From positions 1 through 6,186 of the forward strand of contig JAJZYL010000074.1 in the NCBI GenBank assembly GCA_021798095.1: a stretch of DNA of 6,186 nt, read 5' to 3'. The translations under genes were made by a program, and so were the position numbers. The notes beneath the pieces were generated by a model that was not told where the DNA came from, ran no database searches, and worked only from the letters and a program-made list of their open reading frames with translations. Position 1 is the first letter of the stretch. Every line of letters begins with the position of its first letter. The DNA comes from an archaeon. GTDB lineage: Archaea > Thermoproteota > Nitrososphaeria > Conexivisphaerales > UBA164. Positions 1-6,061 of this stretch are shown here, one piece after another.

Positions 1-600
1 CCTGCCGCTGCCATGGCACCGCGGGCAGGGCTCGATCCTGACGAAGCTGGCGAAGCCCATGCTCTGGACCTTTCTTACCTGGCCGGTCCCGTTACATGTG
101 GGACAGGTCATCGTGGATGTTCCGGGCTTTGCGCCGGTCCCGTTGCAGGTCTTGCACTTTACCTCCCTTTCTATCTGAACTTCCTTTTCAACCCCAGTGT
201 ACACCTCCTGCATCGTGACCTCAACGTCAACCCTGATATCGCCGGTCGCCCTCCTTTGTCTGCTCACGTTAGAGCCAAAGAAGTCTCCAAAGACGTCGTT
301 AAGGTTAAAGCCAAATCCTCTGAAAATATCGTCGAAATCAACGCCCCTGAACAGGTCCTCCTGGGTGTACTGGTTATGTATTCCCGCGGACCCATAGGCA
401 TCGTACTGGCGCCTCTTCTGCTCGTCCGAGAGCACCGCATACGCTTCCGTTATCTCCTTGAACTTCTCCTCGGCTTCCGGCGACTTGTTTCTGTCCGGGT
501 GATACTGCATGGCTAACTTACGGTACGCCGCCTTGATCTGATCCAGTGTAGCGTCCCTCTGGACGCCAAGGGTCTTGTAATAATCCCCTCCTGAACTCAT
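1..600 (-). CDS. dnaJ: Chaperone protein DnaJ (Hsp40), N-terminal part, cut by the window edge
   Basis: Co-chaperone that delivers unfolded proteins to DnaK and stimulates its ATPase in the cytoplasm. Reading from the ATG at 598-600 to the left edge gives 200 residues without a stop; the rest lies outside the window. Residues about 7-68 form a J domain with the essential HPD at 34-36. A Gly/Phe-rich stretch follows at about 85-110 (for example GFGFNLNDVFGDFFG). Then comes the zinc-binding region, with three CxxCxGxG repeats visible: C149-G156, C166-G173 and C192-G199. A type I DnaJ has four, so the fourth should lie just beyond the edge. The start is supported by a GGGTGA Shine-Dalgarno sequence 6 bases upstream and by the family's usual N-terminus (DYYKTLGV at residues 6-13). 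It is the third gene of grpE-dnaK-dnaJ, 49 bases after dnaK, probably cotranscribed. Truncation is due only to the window boundary. Confidence 0.96.
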   Translation of the reverse strand, partial: MSSGGDYYKTLGVQRDATLDQIKAAYRKLAMQYHPDRNKSPEAEEKFKEITEAYAVLSDEQKRRQYDAYGSAGIHNQYTQEDLFRGVDFDDIFRGFGFNLNDVFGDFFGSNVSRQRRATGDIRVDVEVTMQEVYTGVEKEVQIEREVKCKTCNGTGAKPGTSTMTCPTCNGTGQVRKVQSMGFASFVRIEPCPRCHGSGR

Positions 601-606
601 TGAAAT

Positions 607-612
607 TCACCC
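607..612 (-). promoter_or_regulatory. Ribosome binding site of dnaJ
   Basis: GGGTGA on the minus strand, 6 bases before the dnaJ ATG, matches the archaeal anti-Shine-Dalgarno sequence. The 49-base dnaK-dnaJ gap (601-649) shows no TATA-like box or terminator that I can see, so dnaJ is probably translated from the operon transcript. Confidence 0.6.
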
Positions 613-649
613 TGAGCCCCGGACTTGGCGGAGGGCCATTGATACCGCA

Positions 650-2560
650 TTAACCTTCCTTGAAGTCTGCGTCGTAGACCTTTCCCTTGGGCTGTCCCGC
701 CTCTCCACCCTCTCCCTCTGGGGGCGTCGATTTTTCGCCCTGAGAACCTGATGGGCCTGCGCCAGCAGTGGCGCCTTCAGCAGCTCCCGCCTGTTGTCCA
801 GCCACATTCTGGTACGCGCTGGCCCCTATTTCACTCATTACCTTCTTGAGCCCCTCAAGTTTTTCCTTTATCCTATCCGCTTCCTTTCCGGCCAGCGCGT
901 CCCTCAGGTCCTTGACTGCGCCGTCGATCCTGCTCACCTGTTCTGACGACAGCTTATCATGAAGGTCCCCCTTCAGTTTCTCTGAGGTGTAGATCATCGA
1001 ATCCGCATCGTTCCTGAGCTGCACCTCCTCCAGCTTCTTCCTGTCCTGCTCCGCGTACTGCTGGGCCTCCTTGATCAGCCGCTCCTTTTCTGCATCGGAA
1101 AGCTTTGTCGAGGCGGTTATGGTGATCTTGTTCTCCTTCCCCGTTGCCAGGTCCTTCGCCGATGCGTTAAGGATGCCATTGGTATCTATGTCGAAGGTCA
1201 CTTCTATCTTCGGGACTCCCCTAGGTGCGGGGGGTATACCGGTCAGGTTGAACATACCCAGCGAGATATTATCCGCGGCCATAGGCCTCTCTCCTTGGAT
1301 GACGTGTATGGTCACCGTGGTCTGGTAATCGTCGGCCGTGGTGAAGGTCTCGGTCTTCTTGGTAGGTATGGTGGTGTTCTTGTCAATGAGCTTTGTAGCC
1401 ACCCCGCCCAGCGTTTCTACCCCGAGGGAGACCGGCGTTACGTCCAGCAGGACTATATCCTTCATCTCGCCCGCCAGCACGGCACCCTGAATTGCCGCGC
1501 CAATTGCCACGGCCTCCATGGGGTCGACACCCCTTTCGGCCGGCTTGCCCATTATATCCTCAATGAACTTCCTTACTAGCGGCATCCTGGTAGTCCCCCC
1601 TATCAGGATCACCTTATCTATGTCCGCTGGCTTCAGCTTAGCATCGGCCATGACCTTATTTATCGGCTCCCTGATCCTTTCGACCACCGGGGTTGCCAGC
1701 TCCTCCAGCTTGGCCTTCGTCAGGGTCCTATGGAGGTGCTTGGGTTGGCCACCCACTGTAGCTATAAACGGCAGGTCGATGTCGGTGCTCAATATATTGG
1801 AAAGTTCGATCTTGGCCTTTTCGGCGGCGTCCTTCAACCTCATCATAGCCATGGAGTCGCCACGGAGGTCCACCCCCGTTTCAGCCTTAAACCCGTCCAG
1901 AAGGTACTGCATGACGGCGTTGTCTATATCAGTCCCGCCGGTTTGAGTGTCACCGGTAGTGGACAGCACCTGAAAGACCCCCTGTCCGAACTCCATCACG
2001 GTAACATCATGGGTGCCGCCTCCGAAACTGAATACCATGATCTTCATCTCCTTTTCCGTTTTATCTACGCCGAAGGCCAAACAGGCGGCCGTCGGCTCGT
2101 TTATTATGCGCGCCACTTCGAACCCTGCGATCTCCGCCGCGTCCTTAGTTGCCTGTCTCTGATTGTCGTTAAAGTGAGCTGGGACTGTTATTACGACCTT
2201 CTTGACAGGGTAACCGAGATACGTCTCCACATCCTTCTTGATCTTCTGCAGGATGAACGCGGAGATCTGCTGGGGGGTGAACTCCTTGCCACCCGCCTTG
2301 ACCCTGTAATCGGTCCCCATCTTTCTCTTTATTTCGAAGATGGTACCAGTGGGGTTCATAAGCGCCTGCCTCTTCGCTGGCTCCCCTACAAGGAGCTGGC
2401 CATCCTGTGTAAATGCGACCACCGACGGAAACATCTTTCCCGCCGCCGTCGGCCCCTCCGCGCTGGGGATCATGGTGGCCCTCCCACCTTCTACCACGGC
2501 CGCAGCCGAATTAGTTGTACCCAAATCGATTCCTATTATCTTTTCTCTCTGATTGGACAA
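650..2560 (-). CDS. dnaK: Molecular chaperone DnaK (Hsp70), with Ser at a catalytic Asp position
   Basis: ATP-driven cytoplasmic foldase working with DnaJ and GrpE; 636 residues, full length. The ATPase domain spans about 8-370, with phosphate-1 motif GIDLGTTNS (10-18, D12), Lys78 in the FEIKRKMG segment, NEPTAA (154-159, E155) and the third signature VILIGGTTRMP (317-327). The linker region is DVTPVSLGVETLGG (373-386). The beta-sandwich substrate domain runs to about 485, then comes the helical lid to about 585. A disordered Ala/Gly-rich tail ends in VYDADFKEG. The N-terminal lobe lacks the insertion of about 25 residues found in E. coli DnaK, so it is the short form typical of Gram-positive bacteria and archaea. 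Odd: phosphate-2 reads VFSFGGGTHD (176-185) instead of the usual DLGGGTFD, so Ser178 replaces an aspartate and His184 a phenylalanine, while D185 is kept. The TTG start is the only plausible one before the ATP-binding motif. It lies 2 bases after the grpE stop, implying coupled translation. Confidence 0.98.
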   Translation of the reverse strand: MSNQREKIIGIDLGTTNSAAAVVEGGRATMIPSAEGPTAAGKMFPSVVAFTQDGQLLVGEPAKRQALMNPTGTIFEIKRKMGTDYRVKAGGKEFTPQQISAFILQKIKKDVETYLGYPVKKVVITVPAHFNDNQRQATKDAAEIAGFEVARIINEPTAACLAFGVDKTEKEMKIMVFSFGGGTHDVTVMEFGQGVFQVLSTTGDTQTGGTDIDNAVMQYLLDGFKAETGVDLRGDSMAMMRLKDAAEKAKIELSNILSTDIDLPFIATVGGQPKHLHRTLTKAKLEELATPVVERIREPINKVMADAKLKPADIDKVILIGGTTRMPLVRKFIEDIMGKPAERGVDPMEAVAIGAAIQGAVLAGEMKDIVLLDVTPVSLGVETLGGVATKLIDKNTTIPTKKTETFTTADDYQTTVTIHVIQGERPMAADNISLGMFNLTGIPPAPRGVPKIEVTFDIDTNGILNASAKDLATGKENKITITASTKLSDAEKERLIKEAQQYAEQDRKKLEEVQLRNDADSMIYTSEKLKGDLHDKLSSEQVSRIDGAVKDLRDALAGKEADRIKEKLEGLKKVMSEIGASAYQNVAGQQAGAAEGATAGAGPSGSQGEKSTPPEGEGGEAGQPKGKVYDADFKEG

Positions 2561-2562
2561 AT

Positions 2563-3075
2563 TTATCTAACCTCTTTCTCCACGCCGACCTTAACTACCG
2601 ATGGTCTAATCACCTTTCCTCTTAGCATATAACCTTTTCTAAGGACTTCGATGACCTTCCCGCTCGATCCCGCCTCCACTGGAGCAGTTGCGCCTACGAT
2701 GTGCAGCCCAGGGTCAAATGGCGCGCCAGGCGCCACTTCTATGGCCTCCAGCCCCGCCGTTGTCAGCCTCTTATGGAATTTATCCGCGAATATCCGCAGG
2801 CCCTTCCGCATCTCGGCATCGCTGCTAGGTTTATCGGCATGCGACATGGATATCTCGAGATCGTCGATCAGGTCGAGCGATTCTATGATGAACTTATCAA
2901 GCCTCTCACTGGCCCTTTCTTCCATTTCCCTTTCCGTACGCTTACGGTAGTTATCGAAGTCAGCTCTAAGGTACCTGATGTCGTTATTCAATGCCTCCTT
3001 TTCAAGATACATGGTGCGCACGGTGTGCTTCAAAATATTGAGCAGCCGGTAGCATCCTTCTGTGTATTCGCTCAT
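2563..3075 (-). CDS. grpE: Nucleotide exchange factor GrpE
   Basis: Dimeric cytoplasmic co-chaperone that releases ADP from DnaK; 170 residues, a usual length for a compact GrpE. A charged helix likely to form the coiled-coil dimer stalk covers about residues 20-72 and contains DFDNYRKRTERE, a close match to the family pattern. The C-terminal beta wing is recognisable from GLEAIEV, APFDPGLH, then VIEVLRKGYMLRGKVIRPSVVKVG, with the family's KGY and LRP-like (IRPSVVKV) elements. The ATG at 3073-3075 is chosen because a TATA-like box is centred about 26 bases upstream, so the transcript probably starts at or next to the codon. It is the first gene of the grpE-dnaK-dnaJ operon, with its stop only 2 bases before dnaK. 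The N-terminal extension before the coiled coil is short. Identity is clear from both sequence and context. Confidence 0.96.
   Translation of the reverse strand: MSEYTEGCYRLLNILKHTVRTMYLEKEALNNDIRYLRADFDNYRKRTEREMEERASERLDKFIIESLDLIDDLEISMSHADKPSSDAEMRKGLRIFADKFHKRLTTAGLEAIEVAPGAPFDPGLHIVGATAPVEAGSSGKVIEVLRKGYMLRGKVIRPSVVKVGVEKEVR
2570..2574 (-). promoter_or_regulatory. Ribosome binding site deciding the TTG start of dnaK
   Basis: GAGGT on the minus strand, inside the last codons of grpE, sits 9 bases before the TTG at 2558-2560. No ATG or GTG in frame lies between the grpE stop and the GIDLGTT motif. The site therefore supports TTG initiation, with ribosomes passed on directly from grpE. 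Confidence 0.6.
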
Positions 3076-3096
3076 AGTTTTGCCTTATCCTTGACG

Positions 3097-3110
3097 TTAA
3101 TAAAATTTTG
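3097..3110 (-). promoter_or_regulatory. Archaeal promoter of the grpE-dnaK-dnaJ operon
   Basis: On the minus strand the sequence reads CAAAATTTTATTAA. The TATA-like part, TTTATTAA (3097-3104), is centred about 25-26 bases before the grpE ATG. The A-rich bases just upstream suit a TFB-responsive element. This spacing implies a leaderless or nearly leaderless mRNA. An imperfect palindrome, TTGACGTTAA (plus strand 3091-3100), overlaps the downstream edge and might be a repressor site, but that is speculative. Confidence 0.6.
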
Positions 3111-3145
3111 GCCGGTAGTTCTATGCGACCTAACTCTCAATATGG

Positions 3146-3153
3146 TTAAATAT
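3146..3153 (+). promoter_or_regulatory. Archaeal TATA box of the ATPase subunit I gene
   Basis: TTAAATAT is centred about 26 bases before the ATG at 3176, the spacing expected when transcription starts at the start codon (a leaderless mRNA). It faces away from the grpE promoter, so the 100-base region 3076-3175 is a divergent promoter region with about 40 bases between the two boxes. Confidence 0.65.
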
Positions 3154-3175
3154 ACCCATCCGTTATTTTTGGGCC

Positions 3176-5149
3176 ATGAAGGAGGGCCTGGCGGAGGTGC
3201 TCGTGGCTTGCGATAGGGCTTCCAAGGGCGAAGTCCTGCGAAGGCTGATCGACTTCGGTGACCTGAACGTAAGCCCGGGTCAGCAATCGGTTCACGAAGA
3301 CGCATATACGCTTGAGAGGAATCTTGACGATGCCATAGGAAGGCTCAAGCTTGCAGATGACGTGGGTTACACCGAGCTCTTGAGGGGGTACAATGTAGAG
3401 CAGCGCACGTTTGCGGGCGGCGACTTCGATCAGGTGCTCTCCGATGTACACAGGTCCATAGACGGCCCCCTTGAGCGGGTAAACCGGCTTAAGGACAGGA
3501 TAGATGAAAACGATAGGAACATGGAAGCCCTTAAACAGGAACTGGCCAAACTGAGCAGGTATTCCGACATTGACTTTGACCTATCCTACCTCAGATCCCA
3601 GGGCAGGTTCGAAATCAGGCTGTTCTACTATGATGGGTCGGCCGACCTTGCTGCGCTGTTCGTGGGCTCCATACTGGCGAACAAGCGCACGAGCCAGGGG
3701 ACGCTATGGCTGCTGGTTTGGAACAGTAATGGGGTGGATAGGAGTTCGCTGGGGGAAAGGCTTGCCGGAGCTGGCATCCAGCCGTTGCCGCTGGACATTT
3801 CGCTGAACCCCCACAGGCGGATTGAGGAGATTAACCTTCTGATCGACCGGCTGTCCGCTGAGAATCGTTCCAACCTCGCTGAACTGCAGGCCATCGCGCG
3901 TTCCACAGGTCAGGCCTTTCTCGCGGCCAGGGAGGGGGCCAGATTTGTTAGGGAAGTCACTTCGTATAATGATGAGGTCGGGCGATTTTATGTGCTCAGG
4001 GGGGAGGTACCGGAATCAAGGAAGAAGGAGCTGGTTAAGCGTCTTGGCGGGCTGGCCTTCATAGGGTTCGGCCAGGAGGGGAAGACCACGTTGCTCTCCA
4101 ACCCGCGTTATGTTCGAGATTTTGAGCCAATAACGGATTCGCAGGGGCGGCCTGGCCTACATGAAGTCGACCCAACGCCGATCATATCCGCAGTGTTTCC
4201 TGTATTCTTCGGGATAATGTTCCCTGACCTTGGACAGGGGCTTCTACTTCTGCTGTTCGGATACTTCATTTACCTTAAGGGGCGCGGAGGAAAGAGGAAG
4301 TGGGGGACAATGCTCATGTCCTTCGGGGCGGCCAGCTCCGTAGTTGGCCTCATCATAGGGGAGGTCTTTGGCTTCAGTACCTATCAGGTGCCGGTGCTCG
4401 GGCCCCTGTTCAGGACAGTAGACCTTTTTAACATCACTTCGCTCAGCTACGCCTCTATAGATCTGCTGCTGACCGTTACCATATTCATAGGCATATTCCA
4501 TATGATGCTCGCGTGGGGGCTGGATGTATATCAGATGGTGAGGATGGGTCGAATGAAGGAGGCCATGACGCAGAGGCTGCCCGTGCTGACCCTTTATGCC
4601 GCAGCCATAATGATAGGCCTCAGCATAGTCGGAGGAGGCTACAGCTTTAATATACTTTCATCCGCACATGCCGCGGTAATTGGAGTTCCAAACTATGAGC
4701 TTTCGCTGGTATCTATACCCCTTGCGATTATATCGCTGGCCGTCCTCAACATCTCCCAGCTCTTGAGCAGGCTGAGAAAGGTCTCCGATATCATCCTCGA
4801 CGAAGTTATACTGATAATCGAATTCATGGCCAACACGATAAGCTATACCCGACTCGGAGTGCTGATGATGGTGCACATAATACTGATGTCCATCCTCGAC
4901 AGTACAGCTGCCCTCGGGCTCATCTCCGTACCGATCCTGGTGTTCGGAAACATAGGGATAATGTTGCTGGAGGGCCTTATAGTGTACATACAGAGCCTCA
5001 GGCTTCACGTATATGAGTGGTTCACCAAATTCTACAAGGGGGATGGGACCGGGTTCAAGCCGTTCGTACCTCAGACCCTGAGGGCCAGCATCTCCATGAA
5101 AGGGCATGACGGGACGGGCACGGCTGCAGAGGGCCAAGGCGGGGCCTGA
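3176..5149 (+). CDS. atpI: A-type (V-type-like) ATP synthase subunit I
   Basis: Membrane stator subunit (V_ATPase_I family, related to yeast Vph1 subunit a) that forms the ion half-channels beside the c ring and anchors the peripheral stalks; 657 residues, normal for archaea. Residues 1-330 are the soluble arm, with coiled-coil-like helices near 90-128 and 213-250. From about 333 on there are seven or eight hydrophobic segments (about 333-366, 376-400, 427-449, 467-488, 507-528, 556-582, 583-606). SYTRLGVLMMVH contains Arg559 and His567, matching Vph1 R735 and H743. LLEGLIVYIQSLRLH contains Glu600 and Arg609, matching E789 and R799. The C-terminus is the family's YEWFTKFY and FKPF followed by a Gly-rich tail. 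The ATG fits the TATA box for a leaderless message. GTG codons at residues 8 and 10 lie behind GGAGG sequences (3181-3186, 3192-3197), so a slightly shorter protein is possible. No other ATPase subunit gene adjoins it here, unlike the usual archaeal cluster. Confidence 0.96.
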   Translation: MKEGLAEVLVACDRASKGEVLRRLIDFGDLNVSPGQQSVHEDAYTLERNLDDAIGRLKLADDVGYTELLRGYNVEQRTFAGGDFDQVLSDVHRSIDGPLERVNRLKDRIDENDRNMEALKQELAKLSRYSDIDFDLSYLRSQGRFEIRLFYYDGSADLAALFVGSILANKRTSQGTLWLLVWNSNGVDRSSLGERLAGAGIQPLPLDISLNPHRRIEEINLLIDRLSAENRSNLAELQAIARSTGQAFLAAREGARFVREVTSYNDEVGRFYVLRGEVPESRKKELVKRLGGLAFIGFGQEGKTTLLSNPRYVRDFEPITDSQGRPGLHEVDPTPIISAVFPVFFGIMFPDLGQGLLLLLFGYFIYLKGRGGKRKWGTMLMSFGAASSVVGLIIGEVFGFSTYQVPVLGPLFRTVDLFNITSLSYASIDLLLTVTIFIGIFHMMLAWGLDVYQMVRMGRMKEAMTQRLPVLTLYAAAIMIGLSIVGGGYSFNILSSAHAAVIGVPNYELSLVSIPLAIISLAVLNISQLLSRLRKVSDIILDEVILIIEFMANTISYTRLGVLMMVHIILMSILDSTAALGLISVPILVFGNIGIMLLEGLIVYIQSLRLHVYEWFTKFYKGDGTGFKPFVPQTLRASISMKGHDGTGTAAEGQGGA

Positions 5150-5157
5150 AGGGGGCG

Positions 5158-5194
5158 CACCGGCGATAAGCTTGACGGCCCGAATCGGCCGGTG
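5158..5194 (+). repeat. Inverted repeat between the ATPase subunit I gene and the membrane protein gene
   Basis: CACCGGC (5158-5164) and GCCGGTG (5188-5194) are perfect 7-base inverted arms around 23 bases. An alternative smaller hairpin, CGGCC/GGCCG (5176-5180 with 5187-5191), is also possible. There is no following T-run, so it is not a convincing terminator. It lies about 13 bases before the next TATA box and could be an operator or chance in GC-rich DNA. Confidence 0.35.
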
Positions 5195-5206
5195 ACCTAG
5201 GAAAGG

Positions 5207-5214
5207 CTTTATAA
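5207..5214 (+). promoter_or_regulatory. Archaeal TATA box before the membrane protein/winged-helix pair
   Basis: CTTTATAA, preceded by the purine-rich GGAAAGG that could act as a TFB-responsive element. Transcription would begin near 5237, about 7 bases before the ATG at 5245. This supports the ATG over the upstream in-frame TTG at 5218, which would precede the predicted transcript start. It suggests that the two downstream genes form their own transcription unit. Confidence 0.5.
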
Positions 5215-5244
5215 GGGTTGTGCACGACGATCCTTATATTAGGC

Positions 5245-5754
5245 ATGTCAGCATTGCTATTACTCATATATCTGATCGAAGGGCTGATCTCCATAGCGCT
5301 GGGCACCTACGCCTTCATGGCGTTCAGGACGTTCAAGAGCGCGACCATGCGTCTGAGCTCCATAGCCTTCTACCTTGTAGCGGCCGGCCTCATCCTGATG
5401 CCCGTGGCGCCAGAGCTTATAGGGTATTCCCTTCAGGCGGCCGGCTACTTCTTCCTTGCCATGTCGCACCTCAAGAGCGTAAAGCAGGCCTATTTCCTTT
5501 TCATTCCGCTGGTGGCCGTTAAATCCATTGCGTTCTTCTTCGTATTCTATGCGGCTGTTGAAACTATGATATTCCTCTTTCAGGAGAAAAAGGCGACAAC
5601 CCTGATAACCACCCTGGCGCTATATCTTATAGCCGCATCCCTCTATCTTCAGATATTCAACCTGTTCTTCGTTTCGGCCATGGTGGTGCAGTCCGCGCAG
5701 TTGCTCGGGTTTGTGCTTTTGCTGACGCAGTTTGTAGGAAGGTATCATGCTTGA
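5245..5754 (+). CDS. Uncharacterised polytopic membrane protein
   Basis: I do not recognise a named family with confidence. The protein has 169 residues and is very hydrophobic, with about six membrane segments: roughly 3-26, 37-53, 57-75, 82-112 (long), 118-140 and 143-163. There is no signal peptide distinct from the first helix, no large soluble domain and no obvious catalytic motif. Basic residues between helices 1 and 2 (RTFKSATMR) suggest that this loop is cytoplasmic. The size, topology and pairing with a small winged-helix gene recall archaeal membrane proteins that sit next to HTH genes, such as haloarchaeal DUF7521-type proteins; this is only a resemblance from memory. The ATG at 5245 is chosen because the TATA box places the transcript start near 5237; an in-frame TTG at 5218 would add nine residues. 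Its stop overlaps the next gene's start (TTGA at 5751-5754), implying coupled expression. A membrane sensor partner of that regulator is an inference. Confidence 0.8.
   Translation: MSALLLLIYLIEGLISIALGTYAFMAFRTFKSATMRLSSIAFYLVAAGLILMPVAPELIGYSLQAAGYFFLAMSHLKSVKQAYFLFIPLVAVKSIAFFFVFYAAVETMIFLFQEKKATTLITTLALYLIAASLYLQIFNLFFVSAMVVQSAQLLGFVLLLTQFVGRYHA
5737..5742 (+). promoter_or_regulatory. Ribosome binding site deciding the TTG start of the winged-helix gene
   Basis: GGAAGG lies 8 bases before the TTG at 5751-5753, inside the end of the membrane protein gene. No ATG or GTG in frame is available nearby; the ATG at 5747 is in another frame. TTG is therefore the likely start, giving a 4-base TTGA overlap. 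Confidence 0.5.
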
Positions 5755-6026
5755 AGTACAGAAGCCAGCTCACAATCATAGCCGACGTCCTGAACATGCT
5801 GACCGATGCGGCTGGTTCTAGCAACATTACAACGATCATGCAGAAGGCGAACCTTCCCTATACGAGAGCCAGCCCCCTGATGGCGGAGCTGGTTGAGAAG
5901 GGCCTTGTAGAGCGGGCGAACAACGGTGACGCCACCATCTTTACGATCACGAAGAAGGGTTCCGACTTCCTAAAGGAGTTCAAGAGGTTCGAAATGTTCG
6001 CTGAGGGGCTGGGCCTGCAGCTTTGA
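5751..6026 (+). CDS. Small archaeal winged-helix DNA-binding protein (HTH_45-like)
   Basis: A 91-residue, single-domain putative transcription factor. The layout matches the archaeal winged-helix HTH_45 type. Helix 1 is YRSQLTIIADVLNML (3-17), and helix 2 is ITTIMQKANL (26-35), with the M-KANLPY element common in this family. The recognition helix is YTRASPLMAELVEKGLV (37-53). A beta wing (VERANNGDATIFTITKKG, 53-70) and a C-terminal helix, SDFLKEFKRFEMFAEGLG (71-88), follow and could mediate dimerisation. There is no ligand-binding or metal-binding domain. The TTG start is supported by GGAAGG 8 bases upstream and by the conserved opening of the first helix. It overlaps the membrane protein gene by 4 bases, so the two are almost certainly cotranslated. 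Its targets are not visible; autoregulation through the inverted repeat at 5158-5194 is possible but unproven. It is the last host gene before a tnpB-element end about 36 bases downstream. Confidence 0.85.
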   Translation: MKYRSQLTIIADVLNMLTDAAGSSNITTIMQKANLPYTRASPLMAELVEKGLVERANNGDATIFTITKKGSDFLKEFKRFEMFAEGLGLQL

Positions 6027-6061
6027 GCTGATGTTCAGAAGGGCTAGCCAGGTGCTTGCTC

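Noticed and set aside
13..516. A 167-codon plus-strand open frame at the left edge
   Set aside because: It is the shadow of dnaJ, whose J domain and CxxCxGxG repeats are plain on the minus strand.
601..649. A terminator or promoter between dnaK and dnaJ
   Set aside because: No T-run, strong hairpin or TATA-like box is seen; only a ribosome binding site for dnaJ is present.
1730..2632. A 300-codon open frame on the plus strand opposite dnaK, plus several shorter ones at 768-2552
   Set aside because: They lie antisense to a clearly conserved dnaK. Long open frames opposite hsp70 genes are a known by-product of codon bias and have caused false annotations. The translation shows no recognisable domain.
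2701..3216. A 171-codon plus-strand open frame opposite grpE
   Set aside because: It is antisense to the well-supported grpE and runs through the divergent promoters into the ATPase gene in another frame.
4658..5137. A 159-codon minus-strand open frame opposite the ATPase subunit I gene
   Set aside because: Its translation is rich in Tyr, His and Gln, as expected from the complement of hydrophobic codons; it covers conserved membrane segments of the real gene.
5218..5244. TTG at 5218 as the start of the membrane protein gene
   Set aside because: It lies 4 bases after the TATA-like box and before the predicted transcript start, with no ribosome binding site; the ATG at 5245 fits better.
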